Positions 21,036-31,957 of a stretch of DNA of 64,000 nucleotides are shown here, piece after piece. The DNA comes from Pagrus major (lineage: Eukaryota > Chordata > Actinopteri > Spariformes > Sparidae). The DNA lies in the NCBI RefSeq assembly GCF_040436345.1, contig NC_133238.1:13602147-13666146 (forward strand), in the 5' to 3' direction. The notes beneath the pieces are model-generated. The model had not been told where the DNA came from and did no database searches. It worked only from the letters and a program-made list of their open reading frames with translations. How positions within the stretch are numbered: the first letter of the stretch is position 1; every line of letters starts with the position of its first letter. The translations under genes were made by a program, and so were the position numbers.

Positions 21036-21400
21036 GGCATCGGAAGTAAGTACTGGGATGTAGTACAGATACTGCGACCACGTCTACTGAAGTACTGCAG
21101 TTAGTACTGGGATGTAGTACAGATACTGCAACCACATCTACTGCAGTACTGCAGTTAGTACTGGGATGTAGTACAGATACTGCGACCACATCTACTGAAG
21201 TACTGCAGTAAGTACTAGGACATAATACAGACACTACGAACACTTCTACTGAAGTACTGCAGTTAGTACTGGGACGTAGTACAGATACTGCGACCATGTC
21301 TACTGAAGTACTGCAGTAAGTACTGGGACGTAGTACAGATACTGCGACCATGTCTACTGAAGTACTGCAGTAAGTACTGGGACGTAGTACAGACACTACT
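21036..21400. repeat. Minisatellite, ~53-bp unit, about 7 copies
   Basis: GTACTGGGATGTAGTACAGA and its following bases recur at a spacing of about 53 bp (near 21054, 21106, 21159, 21212, 21267, 21319 and 21373) with a few substitutions. GTAC-rich palindromic pieces occur in each unit. It lies about 270 bp 3' of the cdk5r2 stop codon. Confidence 0.85.
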
Positions 21401-21666
21401 TTCAGCTCTCTTCAGCAATTAAACAAACTAAGGCGGGGATTGGATGTAAGGTTACCAAGGTAACGATGGTACAATCAAAAAGACTGTTGGTTTGATTGAC
21501 AGCATGCAGGTGAAGTGAGTGCGTGTCCATGTTTCAGTCTGTGTTCAGCAGGAGGTCAGAGGTCGCTGTTTACATTCAGACCTCAGAGGGTCGGCGGCTG
21601 CTGGGTGAGTCTCATTAACAAACATTGTGTTCTCCTCTCTCTCTCTTTTCTTGGTTTCAGTCTCAC

Positions 21667-24278
21667 TTAACGATCCAGGTCCTCCATGCGGTTTCCTCCA
21701 TTGTTCTCTTTCTCCTCATCTTTCTTCTCATCTTTCTTCTCCTTCGGTTTCTGTCTCTCCTCCTCCTCTGTCTCCCTCTCTTTCTCCCTCTCTCTCTCCT
21801 CCCTCTCCCTCTCCCTGGCTCCGCCTTCGTTCTTCAGGTCCTGAAACACCTCGGTGAAGAAGTGAGGGTCAGCGTTGATCCGCAGCATGTCGCCGCTCAG
21901 ACGCTCGATCAGCTCCAGTGCTCGTTCCCAGAATGCATCACGGCTGGACTCCACCAGGAAGGGTTTGAGGGGGTACGAGATCTCGTTGCCCAGGTAAGAG
22001 TAGCCCAGGTAGAGACAGGTGAGGAAGGTGGCGTGGAGCTCCTGCTCTGAGGACGTGTCTTCGTCCACGGCGTCCCGACACAGCAGGTACACAAAGACCA
22101 GACTGGCTGGACTGATGAAGCACTGGTCCTGCAAAGACACAGGACACAGAGTATTAGTACTACAGAGAGAAGAGTATTAACCTACAGAGAGAAGAGTATA
22201 AATACTACAGAAAGAAGAGTATTAGTACTCCAGAGAGAAGAGTATTAACCTACAGAGAGACGAGTATTAACACTACAGAAAGAAGAGTATTAACACTACA
22301 GAGAGAAGAGTATTAACACTACAGAAAGAAGAGTATTAGTACTCCAGAGAGAAGAGTATTAACCTACAGAGAGACGAGTATTAACACTACAGAGAGAAGA
22401 GTATTAACACTACAGAAAGAAGAGTATTAGTACTACAGAGAGACCAGTATTTACACTACAGAGAGAAGAGTATTAGTACACCAGAGAGATGAGTATTAAC
22501 ACTACAGAGAGAAGAGTATTAGTACACCAGATAGACCAGTATTTACACTACAGAGAGACGAGTATTAACACTACAGAAAGAAGAGTATTAACCTACAGAG
22601 AGAAGAGTATTAACCTACAGAGAGAAGAGTATTAACACTACAGAGAGAAGAGTATTAGTACTCCAGAGAGACCAGTATTTACACTACAGAGAGAAGAGTA
22701 TTAGTACACCAGAGAGATGAGTATTAACACTACAGAGAGAAGAGTATTAGTACACCAGATAGACCAGTATTTACACTACAGAGAGACGAGTATTAACACT
22801 ACAGAGATGAGTTTTAACACTACAGAGAGACGAGTATTAATACTCCAGAGAGAAAAGTATAAATACTCCAGAGAGACGAGTATTAGTACTACAGAGAGAT
22901 GAGTAATAGTACTCCAGAGAGAAGAGTATTAGTACTACAAATACACAAAAGACCAAGCTGGCTGGATTGATGAAGCACTGGTCCTGCAGACAGGACATCC
23001 ACACACACACACACACACACACACACTGACCTGCCAGCCCTGAACCAGAAGCGCTCTGTCGACATTTCTGAACCACAAGATGATCTGATTGGACGACAGC
23101 TCCTTCAGTTTGACACAACGACGAATCAGGAAGTCTGAAAGACAACGCAGAAGCTCACCTGTGGATGCCTAGAGGAGAGGGGACAAGGAGGGAGGAGACA
23201 AGGAGACAAGAAGGCAGGGGAAAGGGAGGGAGGACACAACACAGTCATCACAATAACATACATCAATATGAAACAACTGACACTACTGTAGCCCATAATA
23301 GTTGTTGTTTTTGTTGTTGTTGTTGTTGTCATAACCCAGCTGAACGTATGAGTCACTGCCTGCATCAACAATGTGACAAAGTTGAAAATGTCGATGTTGT
23401 TTTGTGTTACTTTGTGTTTAAAGTTATGAATGAACTCAAACATCACGTGTGAATTCTCTCTCTGATATTTGTGTTTGTGTCAGAAACATCAGAATGAACT
23501 GTGACATCATGTTTGTCATTAAAGGAGCAGTCTGTAGTTTTATAATGTCAAGAGAAAGATCTTCAAACAAACTCAATAATCAAACTGTGTTTGTTTTCAT
23601 GACTGACCTTAAAGGACAACACAATTTATACGGTTTTACTTTGTTTATATGTGGCGGACCCTGCCAGCTTTCTACCTTCAGTGTTCCTGTGAGAACTGTT
23701 CAAAGTTGCTTTGTTAGCTCATTAATATTGTAAATGTGACACAGCCTCTTTAAACTAGCTGAGTTTAAAACTGTTTTTATTTTTTAAGTTCAATGATTTA
23801 TGACTCTTCAAACATCTCACAGCTGATGTCTCCATCAAACCACACCGACCTGCACCACCACCCTCCGTGGTGAGATGATCAGGTCCGGCCTTCCCCGGTT
23901 CTCATTCTGGTTCTGGTTCTGGTCCGGCACGGTGGGGACGGGTACCGGGATGGGTCCGTGTCTGTGTCCGCCCTTCAGCGCTCTGTGGCGGCTGTCGGTA
24001 ACCGCCTGCTCCCGCTGCACCTGCCCGGCCTCGGACACCGCTGGCTTCACCTTCTTCCCGCCCTTCCTCTTGGCTCGCGCGGCCACGAGGCGTTTCTTCC
24101 AGCTGAGCGCGTGCAGCAGCACCGGGTGCCTCTTCTTCTTCTTCTTCTTCTTCTCGTCCTTCTCCTCTTCCTCCTCACGAGCCTCCAGCGGCTTCTGCAC
24201 CGCGAGCTCCCCGAGCTTCTCCGGCCCGCGAGCCGCAGCCTTCCGCGAGCCCGGAGACAGAGACAGCACCGTTCCCAT
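21667..24278 (-). CDS. cdk5r2: Cyclin-dependent kinase 5 activator (p39-like), three coding exons
   Basis: Exons are 24278-23850, 23168-23031 and 22128-21667; all junctions are GT-AG and in phase, giving 342 codons plus stop. The product starts MGTVLSLSP (myristoylation site, membrane anchor) and has a Lys-rich block and VPVPTVP, the latter characteristic of CDK5R2. [16 protein letters not shown] crosses intron 1 and VQGWQ|DQCFI crosses intron 2. [19 protein letters not shown] and [13 protein letters not shown] follow. This cyclin-like fold binds and activates CDK5 in neurons. Between DLKNEG and the conserved LDR end lies an unusual Arg/Glu/Lys-rich insertion of about 45 residues. Human CDK5R1 and CDK5R2 have intronless coding regions, so the split structure is notable; a fish-specific paralogue is possible. 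Confidence 0.87.
22140..22928. repeat. Minisatellite in cdk5r2 intron 2, ~23-bp unit, ~34 copies
   Basis: Variants of CTACAGAGAGAAGAGTATTA fill almost the whole intron between the true exon 3 acceptor (22129) and a duplicated exon 3 start (22929-22976). Both array edges therefore touch copies of the same exon/intron border. Confidence 0.9.
22929..22976 (-). pseudogene. Duplicated start of cdk5r2 exon 3 (decoy exon)
   Basis: On the minus strand a CTGCAG acceptor is followed by codons for [12 protein letters not shown], nearly identical to the true exon 3 start ([12 protein letters not shown]) at 22128. The copy then diverges and meets a stop within the minisatellite. If spliced in, it would remove most of the CDK5-binding fold. 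Confidence 0.8.
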
Positions 24279-24608
24279 GACGACAAGCGGACGGACCGGC
24301 GCGAGCCTCTCTGCAGCAGCGAAGGAGGAGCTGTCTGTCTGTCAGTCTGTCTGTCCCTAACCTGTCTGTCTGTCCGGTCCGACCGTTTACACGTTAGAAA
24401 TAAAAACGTGCTTGCAGCTCCATCACTGCTGCAGCCTCCGTCCTCCAACCTGTCTGTAGTCCTGATGGATCAGTGTGTCCCCCTCTCTGTCTCCACCTGT
24501 CTCTGTCTCCACCTGTCTGTCTGTCTCTGTGACGCAGTCTGGGGGGCGGGGCTCCTGCAGAGACTCTGTCCATGGTACTGAAACGTTTAAAGCTGCAGTG
24601 GAGAAGAT

Positions 24609-24614
24609 TAAAGG

Positions 24615-24656
<42 letters not shown>

Positions 24657-24716
24657 GTTGTTGTTGTTGCTGTTGTTGTTGTTGCTGTTGTTGCTGCTGC
24701 TGCTGTTGTTGCTAGG
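24609..24716. repeat. (ATT)n then (GTT/GCT)n microsatellite upstream of cdk5r2
   Basis: ATT triplets shift to TTG/CTG triplets without a break. It lies about 330 bp 5' of the cdk5r2 start codon, within the probable promoter or 5' UTR. Confidence 0.9.
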
Positions 24717-24720
24717 GTTA

Positions 24721-25265
24721 GGTGTGACTCATTCATCTGTTCACACCTACAACATACAAAACACTTTTTAGTCCAACACCCCTTTTAAACACTGCCACCT
24801 ACATTACCCACAGTGCACCCCCCCGTCTGACAGATTTATGCTGCCTACATTACCCACAGTGCACCTCTCCCTCTGTGGTATGTTATGCTAACAGCTCCCT
24901 TCTTTCTGATTCCACAGTCATCTTCAACTCCAACTTCAACTCTGACTCGAGTGACATCACTTGTGTCAGCTGATCCCACTTCAGACAGGACAGGATTTAT
25001 AAACATGTAGAACTCAAGAACACCTGGGAACACCTGGGAACACCTGGAAACACCTGGGAAGACCTGGAAACACCTGGAAACACTTGGAAATAGCCACAGA
25101 TTAACAGTCCAATTTTCTTTCTTTCATTTAATTTTTGACACTTTTAAGTGAGAAAAGACAGCCAATCAGTCACATGTGTCAGATAATTAATGATTAATAA
25201 ATAATAATAATCATAAAACTAAACTGTGAAACCAAACAGACAGCTCGGCTTCAGACAGAAGAAGA
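24721..25265. other. Intergenic, partly duplicated, no gene seen
   Basis: A phrase TGCCACCTACATTACCCACAGTGCACC recurs in part (TGCCTACATTACCCACAGTG) at about 24794 and 24842. CACCTGGGAACACCTGGAAA is repeated about six times at 25020-25090. No coding evidence. Confidence 0.5.
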
Positions 25266-25269
25266 GCCC

Positions 25270-25806
25270 CTATTATTATTATTATTATTATTATTATAAT
25301 TATTATTATTATTATTAATATTATTGTATAATGTGACTCTCTACCTGTCTCTCTCTCTCTACCTGTCTCTCGCTCTCTACCTGTCTCTCGCTCTCTCTCT
25401 ACCTGTCTCTCTCTCTACCTGTCTCTCTCTCTCTACCTGTCTCTCTCCCTCTACCTGTCTCTCTCTCTACCTGTCTCTCCCTCTACCTGTCTCTCTCTCT
25501 CTACCTGTCTCTCGCTCTCTACCTGTCTCTCGCTCTCTCTCTACCTGTCTCTCGCTCTCTCTCTACCTGTCTCTCTCTCTCTACCTGTCTCTCTCCCTCT
25601 ACCTGTCTCTCTCTCTCTACCTGTCTCTCGCTCTCTACCTGTCTCTCGCTCTCTCTCTACCTGTCTCTCGCTCTCTCTCTACCTGTCTCTCTCTCTCTAC
25701 CTGTCTCTCTCTCTCTACCTGTCTCTCGCTCTCTACCTGTCTCTCGCTCTCCCTCTACCTGTCTCTCTCTCTACCCGTCTCTCTCCCTCTACCTGTCTCT
25801 CTCTCA
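25270..25806. repeat. (ATT)n followed by CTCTACCTGTCTCT minisatellite
   Basis: Positions 25270-25325 are ATT triplets. Positions 25330-25806 are about 30 copies of CTCTACCTGTCTCTCTCT or CTCTACCTGTCTCTCGCT. The open plus-strand frame across it (Leu/Ser/Tyr/Thr-rich) is a by-product of the repeat. Confidence 0.92.
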
Positions 25807-27041
25807 TATGACAGTCTTGTAACTGTGCTGCTGTCCTGTCCTCTGTATTCTTTTAAATGGCTCGTTAATATCAACTATATTAATCAGGTCTTCTACAATG
25901 AGCAGCTTGGTGAATACATATAAGAGCTGTTTGCATGTTAGCATGTTAGCATGTGAACAGGTCGCTGTGTTTTCATTAAAAGTGACTCTTTAATCTAATA
26001 ATATTTTTTATTATACCATGTCTGAACTCTGTGTGTTGATTTCACTCTCCATTCTCTGCTCATTATCGCTAAAGGTGCATTTTTATTTGTTATTTGATCA
26101 ACCAATCACAGCTTTTTTTAAATGAGTCACACCTAGCAACATGGTCGACCCGCCTCCTGACTGAGATCAAAGGTTCTGTCTCTTCCTGCTCACACTTCAA
26201 ATAAAACATCACACCTGAGCTACGACACCCTGCTGCCAGGTTAGAGTCCCAGTGAGGAGGCTCCTGGTCAGTGCTGGATCCAGACTGGTGTGAGGTGCTG
26301 GTTGGTACTGGTCCAGACTGGTGTGAGGTGCTGGTTGGTACTGGTCCAGACTGGTATGAGGTGCTTGTCTGTACTGGGTCCTGACTGGTAATGAGGTGCT
26401 CCCTAGGTTGGACAAGGAAAAGCGAGAAGAACCTTGGACGGGGTGGAGCATGGGTACCAGTTTAAGGCCTCAGATGGTTTTGGAGAGTGATTTCTTGCTG
26501 GGCCTCATGTCTGGTTCTGGTGGCTGGGGGGCTGAATAGACCAGTGTCTCTGGGCAGGGGGATTCAGCAGGACTATCAATACTGTGACACTGAGCCTTTG
26601 TTAATCTTGCTACATTACTTGCTATTTGTAATCAGATTACTGCTGATTGATGGATCTCTGATATTGTTGGCTGTTAATGATTGTCAAATAGAAATCTGCT
26701 TTTTTTTAATCAAGTCTGGAGCTACATGTCTGTTCAGTACCAACATGATGATGACATCCTGTATGTTTATCTATGAATTTAAATCTGTACTGATAAATGA
26801 TCGTGTTAGGGTTACTTTGTCAGTCTGTTTTGTTTATGAGGAAAATAAAATATAACATATTGAATATCATGTTGGAAATGTTACAACTAAAAGTGGTTAA
26901 AATACTGTTGATAATAATAATATAATAATGATTATTATTATGATTATTATTATCATTGAATTACACGACTGAGGGCTGCGTGTGTTTTACAGCAGCTGAT
27001 CCAGACTCAGATTATACTCACCTCTGTGTGTGTGTGTGTGT

Positions 27042-27100
<59 letters not shown>

Positions 27101-27756
27101 CGGAGCCTGTGGCAGCAGAAGGCTCATTGTCTGAGGAGGCAGAGGAAGAGAGAGGGAGGAGGGAGGGTCGAGCGAGGTAGACAAAGACTGCAGCTGTGAG
27201 AGAGCGAGAGAGAGAGAGAGACAAAGAGGAGGGAGGCTGACTCTCTCTTTCTTTCTTCATGTGGGGGAGGAGAGGGGGAGGATTAACCGGCTGATCTGCG
27301 ACACGCGCTCACATACAACACACACACATTTCATATCAACACACACACGACACGGCATCAGAGCTTCATCTGGATCAGCATCATCATCATCATCAGCAGC
27401 AGCAGCAGCAGCATCAGCAGCATCAGCAGCGAGGACGAGAGACAAAGAGACACAGACAGAGAGAGAGACGGGAGGTGGAGCGAGACGATCTGCACTGTCT
27501 GACAAGACACAGACAGGAGGAGAGACAGACAGACAGGAGGGGAGAGAGAGACAGGAAGAGAGAAAGAGACAGACAGGCCTTGAGCAGCTCCACCGCCTGT
27601 CTGTGTTCAGTGTGTGATGGCCGACCACATGTTCCTGCTGCTGTGTGTCTGCTCAGTGTGTGTGTTGTTGTAGGTGGGTGTGTTCAGTGTGTGCGTGTTC
27701 ACTGTGTGTGTTCAGTGTGTGTGTGTGTGTGTGTGTGTGTTCAGTGTGTGTGTAAG
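25807..27756. other. Intergenic DNA and presumed 5' UTR/promoter of fmnl2
   Basis: Positions 26260-26380 hold three copies of a ~43-bp repeat based on GTGTGAGGTGCTGGTTGGTA. Positions 26895-26955 are ATT-rich and 27018-27098 are (GT)n. From 27130 to 27600 the DNA is GA- and CAG-rich and unspliced-looking, ending 157 bp before the fmnl2 ATG in GT-rich sequence. A 5' UTR is likely here but its start cannot be fixed. Confidence 0.45.
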
Positions 27757-27877
27757 ATGGGGAACGCAGAGAGCATGGAGAGCCAACTGGCAGTGATCCG
27801 GTCCAGAGCCGCCCCAGTTCGACTCCCGATGCCCGACCCAGCTGAGCTGGAGGAGAGGTTTTCCATCGCACTGGTAA

Positions 27878-27932
<55 letters not shown>

Positions 27933-30900
27933 TTAAGACAGAAGACATGTTGGAGTGTTACACAGTGTGATTTACAGGTTGATGGTGGTTAGCCTGTTAG
28001 CATGCTAACAGAGAGTCCAGCTCAGGCTGATGTGATGTCATCAGTTCTGCAGGTTTTTGGTCATAAACCAAAGTATTTGACAGATTAACATCATTATAAT
28101 TATTATAGTTCATCCTGAGGGGAACATGAAGGCCTGAACCACGTGTATCACAATAAGTCACAGAGGTGTTGAGATGTTTCAGTTGGACGAATGATTAAAA
28201 CTGTTCCAGATCTTCAGCCTCTGATTCCTCAGATTCAGTCAGCACGCTGTGTCTACACAGACCTTCATCAAATGAGTTTGTTTCTCATCTCTGAGGGTTA
28301 GGGGTTGGATCCAGCATGGTTGGGTTAGGGTTGGATCCAGCATGGTTGGGTCAGGGGCTGGATCCAGCATGGTTGGGGTTAGGAGTTGGATCCAGCATGG
28401 TTGGGTTAGGAGTTGGATCCAGCATGGTTGGGTTAGGGGCTGGATCCAGCATGGTTGGGTTAGGAGTTGGATCCAGCATGGTTGGGTTAGGGGCTGGATC
28501 CAGCATGGTTGGGTTAGGGGCTGGATCCAGCATGGTTGGGTTAGGGGTTGGATCCAGCATGGTTGGGGTTAGGAGTTGGATCCAGCATGGTTGGGTCAGG
28601 GGCTGGATCCAGCATGGTTGGGTTAGGGGTTGGATCCAGCATGGTTGGGTCAGGGGCTGGATCCAGCATGGTTGGGGTTAGGAGTTGGATCCAGCATGGT
28701 TGGGTCAGGGGCTGGATCCAGCATGGTTGGGTTAGGGGTTGGATCTATTGTGGTTGGGGTTTCATTTTAATTTCAATTTGTTCTGATCCAGAATGTGTTG
28801 GACATGCTTTCTTCCTGTGGTTTGGTTTGGTTTGGTGTTTGTTATCTTTAGTTCTGGTTCGGTTCTTAAACCTCAGAAAAGTCACATAAAGTTACACAGA
28901 CTGACAGCTAAATGCTGATTTATGGTTGCACATAGGCTCTATGCAGAGTGAGCATTTATGCATGTAAGCCGGAGCACGATGCAACAATTCACCCAAATTC
29001 AGCACAGAGCAAACAGAAAGTCAGAAACCAAAACAACAACATAATATCTGGTTAATTTTCAAAATAAAAAACTCTGTGTTGACGCAGCACAAAAATCTAA
29101 AAAAATAGACAAATACAATCAATTCTTCTAATCCTTCGGTTGGGAACACTTTGTGTTGTTGTGTTTATAACACATAGCTATAACTGCGGTCGCACATGAT
29201 TATGTACTTATCGTGGGAACTCCTCAGTCTCACAACACCAGCTATCCGGCAGTGCTGCACCATGCCGGACTCAGATCGCAGCCGGTGGGGGTTGCTGGAC
29301 GACGGATAACAGAGCAAAACCATACGACAACCAACAGACATGCATCCAGTGGAATCTTAGAGTTAAGAGTTTGGACATCTGGCCTGTCCACTAGTTTTAG
29401 CCCTGAGACACTCTGGCAGTGAAAAGCTTTGAAGCAGGAGAAAAACCCTAACCCAAGAAGAACAGCAACAGCTGAAGTGGTAGATGTGTTTACTGGGAAA
29501 CTACAGGTTACAATGCTGCAGCGTTGTGCACATTGCAATGGCACATTGCGTTAGCTAATCCAAGTTTGAAACGCGTAAGTCTGTTGTTGTTCTGACAAAT
29601 GAAGATGGTGTGTAATACTCCCTTCAAACAACAGCTCAAACTGACTCTCACCAGAGTAGAAAGATAAGTGGGAGCAAGAGGACGAGTAGATCAGAGTCTA
29701 GTCTGAGAAACAAGTCCCTCACAGGTCCTCACGTCTCAGGTGAAGAGGCAGCTCCAGGATGCACAAATAAAAGGAAAAGATTCAGATGGACAACAGAACA
29801 CAGACACTGGACAGACGAAGAATGGAAACAAGTGTTCTGGACAGACAAGTCTGAGTTTGGATCGCAGAGAAGAACATTTGTGAGACATATAACAAGTGAT
29901 GGCTCCACCTGTCAGCCTGGTGGAGCAAATGTGATGGTCTGGCCTGTTTTGGTAAAGGTGGAGATGTGCTCAGGGCTGAAGGGATCTGGAATCAGGAAGG
30001 TTACCACTTCATTTTACAACACCGTGTCATAAACTGTGGACGGAGATCGACTGGAGCAAACTTTATCCTCCAACAAGAAAATGAGCCAAAGCTCCAAACC
30101 ATGAAGAACTATTTACAGAAGGAGCAGTCAGCTGGTTTTGTGTCCAGCAGACAATCAAATCTGAACCTTTTAGAGCTGCTGTGAAGCACATTGACTGTAT
30201 GATATGTAAGAAGTGCCCATCAAGCCAATCCAACCTGTGGGAGGAGCTACAGGAAGCATGGAGGGACATTTCCTCAGATCATCTCCACAAACTGACAGCC
30301 AGGATGGCAAAGTTCTGAGAGGCTGCAACCGCTGTAGATGACACAAACATACATTATTACAACATACATTATTATTCCAAGTAAAACCCATTATTTCTCA
30401 CCTCAGTGTATTTTATTTTCATCTGAAAACTCATCTGATGGATTAAAGTGCGTTTTCATGGAAGACAGGATTTTGGGGGGGGGTTGTTTCATAGGGTTAG
30501 GTTCTTTATGCAAACAGGGTTAGGGTTCGGTTCTTTATGCAAACAGGGTTAGGGTTAGGTTCTTTAGGGGTTAGTGTAGGGTTCTTTACGGTTAGGGTTA
30601 GGTTCTTTATGAAAACAGACGTATATCCAACTGTTCCAGCGACACCACTGCACATTAAGGGTCATGAAGACTTTTCAAAGTGCTTAAAACTCACTAACCC
30701 GTCTTCCAGAATTCGATGAACCTGCCTCCTGACAAGGTGCGTCTGCTGCGTTCCTATGACAACGAGAAGAAGTGGGAGCTGATTTGTGATCAGGTGGGTG
30801 GTGTTAATAAGTTAATGAGTTTGAATCTGTTCCTACCTGAAGAACCAGGACGTCAACCAATTGAGACTCTGCAGGACAGATCAGAGACTTCAGGCTTTAT

Positions 30901-31313
30901 TTTACTGTATTGTACTTACATATACAGTATATGCTTCTAATACTACAGGTACACTTTACTTTATATTCTGTCCTTTAAATATACTATGTACTGTATATAT
31001 ACTGTACCTCAGTATGTGTACTGTACCTCAGTATATGTGCTGTACCTCAGTATATGTACTGTACGTTACTTCAGTATATATATATAATTGAGTACATAAA
31101 CTGTAGTATACCTCAGTCCAGGCTGAACAACCAGCCAGGCCACAAAAACCCAGGTTATCAGTCTGAGCCACTGTGTGGTAATCTGATTACTTCTAAATGT
31201 ATTTGGTAATATGTAATATTTAAATCTGTTTGATTTAATGAGTGAATCATATTGTGACTAAACTGAACAGGAAGTTAATTTTACCAACAATGATTAAAAC
31301 TGATCATCCAATC

Positions 31314-31351
<38 letters not shown>

Positions 31352-31901
31352 GTGCAGGAGAGGTTTCAGGTGAAGAACCCTCCACACACTTACATCCAGA
31401 AACTGAGAGGCTTCCTCGATCCAGCCGTCACTCGTAAGGTGAGCTATGATGTCACACTGAATTGATGACATCACACTGTTAGGGTTTGTTTTTCTAATGA
31501 TTTAAACAGTGCAAGAAAACCTGCCTGACTCTCTACCTGTCTGTCTCCCTCTATGTGTCTGTCTCTCTACCTGTCTGTCTCCCTCTATGTGTCTGTCTCT
31601 CTACCTGTCTTTCTACAGAAGTTCAGAAGAAGAGTTCAGGAGTCGACTCAGATGCTCAGAGAGCTCGAGATTTCTCTTCGCACAAACCACATCGGGTATT
31701 TCTTCATCATCACCTTCATCATCATTATCACCATCATCTCCATCATTATCATCATCACCATCATTACATCATCAACATCATCATCATCTTCATCATTATC
31801 ACCATCACCAACATTTTTATTATCATTATCTGTATGATTACCTGTCTCTCTCTCTCTCTCTCTGACCTGTCTGTCTCTCTCTCTCTCAAATTCAAATTCA
31901 A

Positions 31902-31957
<56 letters not shown>

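Noticed and set aside
24475-24771. Poly-Leu frame upstream of cdk5r2
   Set aside because: Translation of the (ATT)n/(GTT)n microsatellite.
27257-27628. Frames on both strands upstream of fmnl2
   Set aside because: GA/CAG-rich low-complexity DNA of the presumed 5' UTR; no homology and mutually overlapping.
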